Origin: Prolixibacteraceae bacterium
GTDB taxonomy: Bacteria; Bacteroidota; Bacteroidia; Bacteroidales; Prolixibacteraceae
Assembly (NCBI GenBank): GCA_023228025.1
Contig: JALOCD010000017.1
Span: 1 to 50,531 of the forward strand
DNA length: 50,531 bases
Direction: 5' to 3'
Numbering within the stretch: position 1 is the stretch's first letter; the number at the start of each line of letters is the position of its first letter. The notes beneath the pieces were generated by a model. The model saw only the letters and a program-made list of their open reading frames with translations. It ran no database searches and had not been told where the DNA came from. The position numbers were made by a program, and so were the translations under genes. Below are positions 44,753-50,531 of the stretch, piece by piece.

Positions 44753-45469
44753 ATGGAATACGCAACGGGTCTACCGCAACACAGCAAGGTTTACGAAATA
44801 TTGAGACAGCATATCAACGAAGGTGTGTATGTGGAGGGGGATTTGCTCCCTTCCGAAAACGAGTTGTGCGCGCTGCACCAGGTTACCAGGCCTACCATCC
44901 GGAAAGCGCTGGACCGTCTTGCCAATGAGGGATTTATTGTAAGGCACCAGGGAAAGGGAAGCATCGTAAAAGGGGCGCCAAAAGGTGTAGGAATTTTGGC
45001 CATGAAAGGAACGACCTCGGCAGTCGGAAAAGAAAACCTTCTTACCAGAATTATTGTCGAGCCTGAGATTCGAAGCTGGAGTGAAGCATTTTCTTTCTCC
45101 CTCTCCAAAGTTGAATTGGAATCGGGCTGTATTTACATGGAGCGTCTCCGGCTTGTAAACAACAAAGCTGTATTTTTTGACATTACCATGATACCCAACA
45201 TCAACCTTCCAAGGTTCATTGGAAGAAACATGGAAAACAAATCACTCTTTGATGTCCTGAGAAAAAATTACAGACTGGAGGTCAAGGGTGGGGAACAGCG
45301 CATCCTCGCGATCACTGCGGATGAACGGTTACAGAAATTTTTCGGGGTACCGGCCGGTCATCCTGTCGTGCAACTCAATCGAAAAATCGAGACCAACCGT
45401 TTGGGATTCTGCCTTTATAGCCAGGTCTTTTGTAATACGGATGAGTTTGTACTGAGCGGAAACTTCTAA
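44753..45469 (+). CDS. GntR family (HutC/UTRA type) transcriptional regulator
   Basis: A 238-residue DNA-binding regulator. The N-terminal winged helix (about 8-75) has the GntR signature LLPSENELCALHQVTRPTIR and LANEGFIVRHQGKGSIV. About 95-232 is a UTRA ligand-binding domain (YMERLRLVNNKAVFF, LQKFFGVPAGHPVVQLNR), which in related proteins binds sugar phosphates, sugar acids or histidine-pathway intermediates. It diverges from the E2-E3-E1 operon with a 199-bp intergenic region holding two related palindromes. The simplest reading is a repressor of that operon relieved by a metabolite, with autoregulation (inference). Confidence 0.92.
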   Translation: MEYATGLPQHSKVYEILRQHINEGVYVEGDLLPSENELCALHQVTRPTIRKALDRLANEGFIVRHQGKGSIVKGAPKGVGILAMKGTTSAVGKENLLTRIIVEPEIRSWSEAFSFSLSKVELESGCIYMERLRLVNNKAVFFDITMIPNINLPRFIGRNMENKSLFDVLRKNYRLEVKGGEQRILAITADERLQKFFGVPAGHPVVQLNRKIETNRLGFCLYSQVFCNTDEFVLSGNF

Positions 45470-45484
45470 AACGATTGATTAATA

Positions 45485-45579
45485 AGCTTTTCCAAAGTTC
45501 GAGACTTTTTTTAGTAAGCTTTTCAAAAGTTTGAGCCTTAGTGGCAAATATTTACTGAATTTAAAACTTTGGAAAAGCT
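45485..45579. repeat. AAGCTTTTCCAAAGTT inverted repeat (family G)
   Basis: Arms 45485-45499 and 45565-45579 are perfect 15-bp inverted copies. A second degenerate copy of the left arm follows it (aagcttttcaaaagtttgag), giving a tandem of about 28-bp units. It lies between convergent gntR and ridA and may terminate both. Confidence 0.75.
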
Positions 45580-45587
45580 ATTAATAT

Positions 45588-46055
45588 TTATAAACCATTC
45601 AGTTCAAAGATCGCTTCAATCTCCACGGCACAGTTTCCCGGCAGGCCGGATACACCGAAGGCACTTCTGGCGCCAACGCCATGTTCAGTGCCAAAAACCT
45701 CCTCCATCAGTTCACTGCAACCGTTGATTACGTATGGATGTTTGTCAAAATCAGGCGTTGCATTCACCATGCCAAACAATTTGACCACCCTTTTAATTTT
45801 ATTCAGCGATCCGAGTTCGTGACGCAGTGTCGCCAGAATGGCCAACCCGGCGGCGCGTGCTGCCAGTTTACCCGCTTCCATGTCCAAATCATCCCCCACT
45901 TTTCCATGAATAAGTGTGCCATTACTTGTGGCAGAAACATGTCCGGAGAGATAAGCCAGGTTGCCGGCAATTACCATGGGTTTGTATAGTCCTTTGGGTG
46001 CAGAAACCGGAGGTAACTGCAGTTCCAATTCTTCGATTTTAGCTTCGTAATTCAT
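45588..46055 (-). CDS. RidA family protein (YjgF/YER057c/UK114-like)
   Basis: A 155-residue, probably trimeric enzyme of the Rid superfamily; RidA proper hydrolyses reactive enamine/imine intermediates from PLP enzymes. The conserved Arg that binds the substrate carboxylate is present (Arg130 in GVGARSAFGV), followed by LPGNCAVEIEAIFEL. The longer N-terminus and the motif NATPDFDKHPYVINGCS place it in the longer 'UK114-like' subgroup and not canonical 125-residue RidA, so imine deaminase activity is only probable. It is downstream of PAP2 and obg on the same strand. Confidence 0.88.
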   Translation of the reverse strand: MNYEAKIEELELQLPPVSAPKGLYKPMVIAGNLAYLSGHVSATSNGTLIHGKVGDDLDMEAGKLAARAAGLAILATLRHELGSLNKIKRVVKLFGMVNATPDFDKHPYVINGCSELMEEVFGTEHGVGARSAFGVSGLPGNCAVEIEAIFELNGL

Positions 46056-46092
46056 GTTTATTGAAGTATTGATGAGTAAATGTACAGATTTG

Positions 46093-46131
46093 TTAATGTG
46101 AAAATTGGAAAATTTAGAAATGTGAAAATAA
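46093..46131. repeat. GTGAAAAT-word repeat (family C)
   Basis: A short copy (ttaatgtgaaaattggaaaa ... atgtgaaaat) of the family C words between PAP2 and ridA, 17 bp from the PAP2 stop codon. Confidence 0.65.
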
Positions 46132-46147
46132 ACGAAATCTAAAATTC

Positions 46148-46834
46148 TTAAAGCAAGTCGTTTTGTAATAGCAGTACTACCGTGGAAACCGTAAAAAAGA
46201 CGACCATGGTAGCGGCAATAACAATAACTTCCAGTTCATTGTGGGTAAGCTTATTTCGTTGATATGGGTGAACAGGAAAGGCCCTGTCTTCCGCCAAAAG
46301 AAGCAACCTGTACACTCCCCAACCAACAAATGTGCCCAAAAGAATTCCGCCTAGGATGTCACCGGGATAATGAACACCGAGATAGATTCTGGTGTAGGCA
46401 ATCAGACAGGCCCACGGATAGATGAATATAGCGTATCCCCTGCTTCGGAAGAGCAACGTAGAGAAGGTGGCGAAAGAGAAGGCATTGGCGGCATGCGCCG
46501 AGACAAAACCGTACAAACCGCCCGTTGTAAAAAAGATGTGAGCCAGCGGTTTCACTGCAGAGTCCTGGGATGGCCGCAACCGCATCACGCCATGTTTCAA
46601 TAGGCCTGCAATCTGATCGGAAAGCAAAACAATCAATACCAAAGAAATAATGACAGGAATGGACTTCCTGCCGTATTTTCTGATGATCAGGTAGAGGGTA
46701 ACACCATAGAAAACGATCCAGGTAGAGGTGAGTGTAAATAGGGCCATCACATGATCCATGAGCTCATTGTGAAAACCATTCAGGAAAAAGAATGCAGATT
46801 TGTCCCAATCGGAAATTGTCTGTATTACACCCAT
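46148..46834 (-). CDS. PAP2 family membrane phosphatase
   Basis: A 228-residue integral membrane phosphatase, about six hydrophobic segments. The three PAP2 motifs are visible: K-x6-RP in LKHGVMRLRPS, the second motif as FVSAHAAN (SGH variant SAH with the catalytic His), and RIYLGVHYPGD with the nucleophilic His and Asp. Members act on phosphatidate, undecaprenyl pyrophosphate or lipid A phosphates; this one cannot be assigned. It starts 7 bp after obg ends and is surely co-transcribed with it. Confidence 0.9.
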   Translation of the reverse strand: MGVIQTISDWDKSAFFFLNGFHNELMDHVMALFTLTSTWIVFYGVTLYLIIRKYGRKSIPVIISLVLIVLLSDQIAGLLKHGVMRLRPSQDSAVKPLAHIFFTTGGLYGFVSAHAANAFSFATFSTLLFRSRGYAIFIYPWACLIAYTRIYLGVHYPGDILGGILLGTFVGWGVYRLLLLAEDRAFPVHPYQRNKLTHNELEVIVIAATMVVFFTVSTVVLLLQNDLL

Positions 46835-46841
46835 ATCTCGT

Positions 46842-47831
46842 CTATGAATTTAGAAGTTTCCATATTTCATCTTTCAATTTTACAATTCCATCACCCGTTA
46901 CCGATGAGATAAAGGTATGGGGAATATCTTTGAATTCCTTGCTTATCTCCTTCATCAGCTCTTTATCGAGCATATCTGATTTTGAAATTGCCACATATCT
47001 CTGTTTATCAAGAAGCTCAGGATTAAACATATCCAATTCATTCAGTAAAATATCCAGCTCTTTCCTGTGATTTTTACTATCTGCAGGAATCAAAAAGAGC
47101 AAAATAGAGTTACGTTCGATGTGACGAAGGAAACGCAATCCCAGTCCACGTCCCTCGTGCGCTCCCTCGATAATTCCCGGAATATCGGCCATCACAAAGG
47201 ATTGATTATCCCGGTAGGAGACAATTCCCAGATTGGGAACCAGTGTCGTAAAAGGATAATCAGCAATTTCGGGTTTGGCCGCCGAAACCACCGAAAGCAA
47301 GGTTGATTTGCCGGCATTCGGAAATCCGACCAGACCTACATCGGCAAGGATTTTCAGCTCCAGAATCTTCCATCCCTCCTCTTCATCCTCACCGGGTTGT
47401 GCGTATCTGGGAGTCTGGTGGGTAGCGCTCTTGAAATTGACATTGCCAAGTCCGCCCCTGCCACCTTTCACCAGGATATTTGTTTGATCGTGTTCGGTGA
47501 TCTCAAATAGTACTTCACCTGTTTCAGCATCCTTGGCCACGGTACCCAGCGGTACTTCCAGGATGATATCTTCCCCATCCTTGCCATGACTGCGTGAAGC
47601 GCCACCGCATTCGCCCCATTCGGCAAATATATGCTTGCGATATTTGAGGTGCAAAAGCGTCCACATCTGACTGTTACCACGAAGGATAATGTGCCCTCCC
47701 CTGCCTCCATCGCCACCATCGGGTCCGCCTTTCGCAGCAAATTTCTCCCTGCGAAAGTGTTTTGATCCCGCTCCGCCATGGCCTGACCGACACATGATTT
47801 TCACATAATCCACAAAATTTGTTTCTGCCAT
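46842..47831 (-). CDS. obg: Obg family GTPase
   Basis: Essential ribosome-associated GTPase acting in 50S assembly and stress response. Glycine-rich Obg fold in the first 155 residues (HGGAGSKHFRREKF, GGPDGGDGGRGGHI), then the G domain with P-loop GFPNAGKST, switch DIPGIIEGA and specificity motif SKSD. It has no C-terminal OCT domain and 329 residues. The frame is open from 47855, but the promoter -7 box TACCTTTG covers 47853-47860, so transcription starts downstream of that ATG; 47831 (MAETNFVDYVKI) is the true start. First gene of obg-PAP2-ridA. Confidence 0.95.
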   Translation of the reverse strand: MAETNFVDYVKIMCRSGHGGAGSKHFRREKFAAKGGPDGGDGGRGGHIILRGNSQMWTLLHLKYRKHIFAEWGECGGASRSHGKDGEDIILEVPLGTVAKDAETGEVLFEITEHDQTNILVKGGRGGLGNVNFKSATHQTPRYAQPGEDEEEGWKILELKILADVGLVGFPNAGKSTLLSVVSAAKPEIADYPFTTLVPNLGIVSYRDNQSFVMADIPGIIEGAHEGRGLGLRFLRHIERNSILLFLIPADSKNHRKELDILLNELDMFNPELLDKQRYVAISKSDMLDKELMKEISKEFKDIPHTFISSVTGDGIVKLKDEIWKLLNS

Positions 47832-47852
47832 CGCTCCTTTTATAGGTTGCCG

Positions 47853-47860
47853 CAAAGGTA
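47853..47860 (-). promoter_or_regulatory. obg -7 element
   Basis: TACCTTTG on the minus strand followed by CGGC, the commonest form of the Bacteroidota -7 box, 21 bp upstream of the obg ATG at 47831. This placement decides the obg start. Confidence 0.6.
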
Positions 47861-47906
47861 CACACTATCCCCGACTATCGGAAACGATCGAAGATAGACA
47901 ATTTTT

Positions 47907-47936
47907 TTGGTTCACAATGCCGATTCATTACCTTTG
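47907..47936 (+). promoter_or_regulatory. Promoter of the acyl-ACP thioesterase gene
   Basis: TTG (47907-47909), 19 nt, TACCTTTG (47929-47936): full consensus on the plus strand. It predicts a transcript start near 47943 and a leader of about 190 nt that contains the family E and C repeats. Confidence 0.6.
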
Positions 47937-47950
47937 GCACTTACTAACAA

Positions 47951-48120
47951 GTTGAGAGTTGAAAGTTGAAAGTTGAAAGTTGAGAACTGGGCACTGGGAA
48001 AATGAGAATATGGGACTGTTAATTAAAAACATCTCATCTAATCATCCCATTTTCTCATCTTCTCATTTTCTCATCTTCTCATTTTCTCACCCTCTCATTT
48101 TCACATTTTCACATTTTCAT
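47951..48120. repeat. GTTGAAA heptamer array plus TTCTCATTT array (families E and C)
   Basis: 47951-47985 is five exact-period heptamers (gttgaga, three gttgaaa, gttgaga). After a short aatgagaatatggg word, 48048-48120 is an array of ttctcattt/tctcatc and cacatttt units. Both lie in the predicted leader of the thioesterase mRNA. Confidence 0.8.
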
Positions 48121-48130
48121 ATTTTTCTTT

Positions 48131-48865
48131 ATGGTTCCCGTCTGGAAAGAGAATTTCAAAATAACATCCTATCAAGTTGATTTTCAAGAAAACATCAAGC
48201 CAACCAACCTGATGCAACTGTTTCAGGAAGCTGCTGGAAACCATGCACAACATTTGGGCGCCGGGTATGCTGCACTGGTTGAGCAGAAGCTTTTTTGGGC
48301 CTTGTCACGAATAAGGGTAGAAATTCTGCAATTGCCAAAATGGGGGGACGAGATACATATTGAAACATGGCCTTGCAGTCTGGTCGGTCCCTTCTTCAGA
48401 CGTGATTTTATATTTTACAACAGTCAGGATGAACCCATTTGTAAAGGTGTCTCAGGTTGGTTGTTACTGAATGCGGAGACGATGCGTCCGCAGCGTGCAG
48501 AGCGGCTTACCGCCGACTTGCCCTTTAACGAAGGCAAACTTGCCCTGGAGACTTTCCCCGATAGGTTAAACGGGACGGCCGAGACAATCATTTTCAGTAA
48601 AAAAATCCTTTACAACGAAATTGATGTCAACAACCACGTAAACAATACGCGGTATCTGGATTGGGTGATGGATTGCTTCGGCAGCGATTTCTACCGGACC
48701 AATGAGTTAAAGAGTTTTACCCTTGAATTTTTGGGCGAAATGCATTGGGGGGATGAAGTTGAACTGTTATCCGGGCAGGATGGCGCCTCCTTTCACATCC
48801 AGGCCTTGAACCGGCAGACCGGCAAGGTTGCTTTTAAGGCAGATGTCGATTGGAAAAAGGACTAA
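48131..48865 (+). CDS. Acyl-[acyl-carrier-protein] thioesterase
   Basis: Hydrolyses acyl-ACP to free fatty acid; FatA/FatB-type double hot-dog fold (PF01643-like), 244 residues. N-terminal hot-dog with NLMQLFQEAAGNHAQ and W-rich KWGDEIHIETWP; second hot-dog with the family catalytic motif NEIDVNNHVNNTRYLDW (Asn/His region) and downstream acidic residues EFLGEMHWGDEVE. No signal peptide, so cytoplasmic. Start ATG 48131 directly follows the repeat array. The stop is followed after 5 bp by family A repeat. Confidence 0.9.
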   Translation: MVPVWKENFKITSYQVDFQENIKPTNLMQLFQEAAGNHAQHLGAGYAALVEQKLFWALSRIRVEILQLPKWGDEIHIETWPCSLVGPFFRRDFIFYNSQDEPICKGVSGWLLLNAETMRPQRAERLTADLPFNEGKLALETFPDRLNGTAETIIFSKKILYNEIDVNNHVNNTRYLDWVMDCFGSDFYRTNELKSFTLEFLGEMHWGDEVELLSGQDGASFHIQALNRQTGKVAFKADVDWKKD

Positions 48866-48870
48866 AAAAT

Positions 48871-49089
48871 TTACACAGAGGATATATAGCCCTTCATTGA
48901 AATAGGTTCAAACCTTGATTTTGTTGCCTTTTCAATTATTCAATTGAGGAACTTCAGAGGACACAGAGAGAAAAATCGCAAGCGATTTTTAAACTCGGCG
49001 AACTTTGTTTTCACTCTAAAATTTAAGCAATAGATCAAATATAAAGGCAACTATAAATCCTGATTATTAGTAATTTACTCTCTGTGTAA
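48871..49089. repeat. CACAGAG-word inverted pair (family A)
   Basis: ttacacagag at 48871-48880 and its inverted copy ctctgtgtaa at 49080-49089 bracket the gap between two convergent genes; another acacagagag word lies at 48961-48970. Same words as the 36305-36477 element. Confidence 0.65.
48971..48990. terminator. Short perfect terminator hairpin
   Basis: aaaaatcg-caag-cgattttt, a perfect stem with A and T tails, between convergent thioesterase and antiporter genes; works in both directions. Confidence 0.6.
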
Positions 49090-49112
49090 TAAATATTTTG
49101 CTGTCACCAAAC

Positions 49113-50531
49113 TTATTTGAACAATCTAGAAAACCATTTGGCCCGGCCTTTGACGAGGGTCATTCCCTTTTCGATAAGGGTGTTGTCAAAATCGTGAGAA
49201 AACATCAGTTCGGAGGTATCGTTGGCCGAAGAAGTGTAGACCAGAATAAAGCTGAAGTGCTCAAAATGTTTGGCCATTAACCTTGGAATACTTTCTTGCG
49301 CTAATTTGTAGGATACCCCCCCGCTTCGTGGTAACGGAATTATTATCAGGTCTGAGGGTGACAACTGCTGTCCTAGGTGATGAAATTCCTCCCAGTTGGT
49401 AAACACGGCATGCTCAATTTTAACAGAAGTCCTTTGTTGTCTGTGAAATATCTCAACTTGCTCAAATGTTTGCGGGGAAGCCAAAAACAGACAGGAGAGA
49501 TCCAGAGATTTTCCCATTCGGAAAATCCGGCTCAACCAATTCTGAAAACCAAATTCGCGGTCGGCGAACTTGGGGCAAATGACCACAATTTTTTTGTAGA
49601 GGTTGAGGTTGGAATGTATGCTGGCAACCCAAATCGTTTGCTCTGTATTCTCGACGATGTATTTGACATTGTTGCCAAAAAGCATTTCGGAAAATTGGTT
49701 CTTCATGGCAAAACCAAGAATGATCTCCGTAGCAAATATCTCTTTGGCCACCCTCTTGATGCCGGCAGTAACCTTCTGGTCAATGGTGGTAATGATCTCA
49801 ACCTTTTGGTCGATTGCGGCGGCATGAATGATGGCTTTCTCCAGCATTCTCTTGGCCTCGATCAGTTTCGATTTTGCGGTATGGTCGTCATCCACCACGG
49901 ATAAACTCACTATTGGGAAACGGTTTTTGGGCAGTTTAATGGCAATGGCCAGATCAATCAGCCGCTCCATAGTCCCCGGATTGGAGATTGGTACCAATAT
50001 TTTTTGTTCCGTCAGGGGGGGCAAATGTTGTTCCTGGTAAGCATCCCCTTCGATCAGTATCTTCTTTGCCGCATTCTCGGTTACGAAAGAGGCTACAAGA
50101 CAAGTAACCAGAATCAGTACGATAGTCCCATTCAAAACATTTTCATCGACAATGCCCATTTTGAAACCCACCATAATGATAGCCAGGGTAGCCGCGGCGT
50201 GTGAACTGCTCATACCAAATATCAACCGTCGCCAGATGGAAGGAAATTTGAAGGTAAAGGTGGTCATTGCTGCCGCCAGATATTTCCCGATAATCGCTAC
50301 GACGGTCAATGTACCGGCTATAATCCAGGCCATTGAACCATTGCCTACTACCTTTAGATTGATCAACATCCCAACGCTGATCAGGAAAAAGGGGATAAAA
50401 ATGGCATTCCCGACAAACTCCAGACGGTTCATTAGCGACGAAGTTTTTGGTACATACCTGTTCATGGCGATTCCTGCCGCAAAAGCGCCAATGATAGGTT
50501 CCAAACCAGCAACTTCAGATAAAAATGCGGC
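49113..50531 (-). CDS. CPA2-type cation:proton antiporter, C-terminal part (5' end beyond window)
   Basis: Inner membrane monovalent cation/proton exchanger; the reading frame stays open to the right edge, so the start is outside. The visible 472 codons begin in the transporter domain (GLEPIIGAFAAGIAMN, then NAIFIPFFLISVGMLINL, typical of KefB/NapA-like proteins) and include about five membrane segments. From about 175 residues in, a long cytoplasmic tail carries two universal-stress-protein-like domains (KILVPISNPGTMERLIDLA; a second starting KKIVVICPKF), a layout known in Bacteroidota CPA2 proteins and likely to bind a nucleotide regulator (inference). Ion unknown. Confidence 0.9.
   Translation of the reverse strand, partial: AAFLSEVAGLEPIIGAFAAGIAMNRYVPKTSSLMNRLEFVGNAIFIPFFLISVGMLINLKVVGNGSMAWIIAGTLTVVAIIGKYLAAAMTTFTFKFPSIWRRLIFGMSSSHAAATLAIIMVGFKMGIVDENVLNGTIVLILVTCLVASFVTENAAKKILIEGDAYQEQHLPPLTEQKILVPISNPGTMERLIDLAIAIKLPKNRFPIVSLSVVDDDHTAKSKLIEAKRMLEKAIIHAAAIDQKVEIITTIDQKVTAGIKRVAKEIFATEIILGFAMKNQFSEMLFGNNVKYIVENTEQTIWVASIHSNLNLYKKIVVICPKFADREFGFQNWLSRIFRMGKSLDLSCLFLASPQTFEQVEIFHRQQRTSVKIEHAVFTNWEEFHHLGQQLSPSDLIIIPLPRSGGVSYKLAQESIPRLMAKHFEHFSFILVYTSSANDTSELMFSHDFDNTLIEKGMTLVKGRAKWFSRLFK

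Noticed and set aside
47832..47855. 8-residue extension of Obg
   Set aside because: The upstream ATG coincides with the -7 promoter element, so it would lie at or before the transcription start.
47951..48120. CRISPR array
   Set aside because: Units are 7-17 bp, contiguous and degenerate, with no spacers and no cas genes.
1..50531. tRNA, rRNA, insertion sequence or prophage
   Set aside because: No tRNA-like T-arm/acceptor pattern, transposase, integrase or phage protein was seen on either strand; a tRNA scan was not possible.

Overview
The window reads as chromosomal DNA of a Bacteroidota bacterium, probably of the Bacteroidales/Marinilabiliales type (inference from gene content, no phylogeny run). 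Supporting signs are a PorP/SprF protein with large adhesins carrying type IX secretion (T9SS) type B C-terminal domains, OmpA with a proline-rich linker, a serC-DUF1015 pair, a PPi-dependent phosphofructokinase, a PEP/pyruvate-binding protein with receiver domains, and promoters of the Bacteroidota form (TTG, 19-20 nt, TAnnTTTG). I saw no tRNA, rRNA, CRISPR array, insertion sequence or prophage gene.

Layout. 0-9.5 kb: serA followed by the 5' end of transketolase (minus), ompA (minus), rsmE (plus), pfp (minus), a small Arc-like protein (minus), uvrA (plus) and a HEAT-repeat protein (plus). 9.5-22.4 kb: a surface locus, with a porP/sprF-like gene (plus) running head-on into three giant secreted paralogues (minus; two with IgGFc-binding-type N-termini, one with a C-type lectin domain). 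22.4-31.7 kb: housekeeping genes: a YggS-type PLP protein, a small outer-membrane barrel, gcvT-serC-DUF1015, an orphan HPt protein, a lipase-like hydrolase, a UMF1-type transporter and a PlsC-type acyltransferase. 31.9-45.5 kb: a receiver/ATP-grasp PEP-synthase-like protein, then a cluster made of a SorE-like ketose-phosphate reductase, an SrlD-like dehydrogenase with an aldolase-like N-terminal remnant, a PHP-domain protein and a complete 2-oxoacid dehydrogenase complex (fused E1, E3, E2), with a divergent GntR/UTRA regulator. 45.6-50.5 kb: ridA, PAP2 phosphatase, obg, an acyl-ACP thioesterase and the 3' part of a CPA2-type antiporter.

How the genes fit together. The adhesins and PorP/SprF protein probably work together at the cell surface. 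GcvT, SerC and SerA belong to serine/glycine/one-carbon metabolism, although serA lies 23 kb from serC. The GntR-E2-E3-E1-PHP-SDR-SorE block looks like a regulated catabolic unit in which sugar or polyol phosphates feed a 2-oxoacid dehydrogenase. The E2 promoter carries a palindrome overlapping its -33 element, and a related site lies before gntR.

The most unusual structure is intergenic. From about 18.6 kb onward eleven intergenic gaps carry short, word-like, period 7-10 repeats or nested hairpins of several distinct families, often in inverted pairs. In several cases they begin at, or supply, the stop codon of the preceding gene. The first 18 kb has none that I can see.
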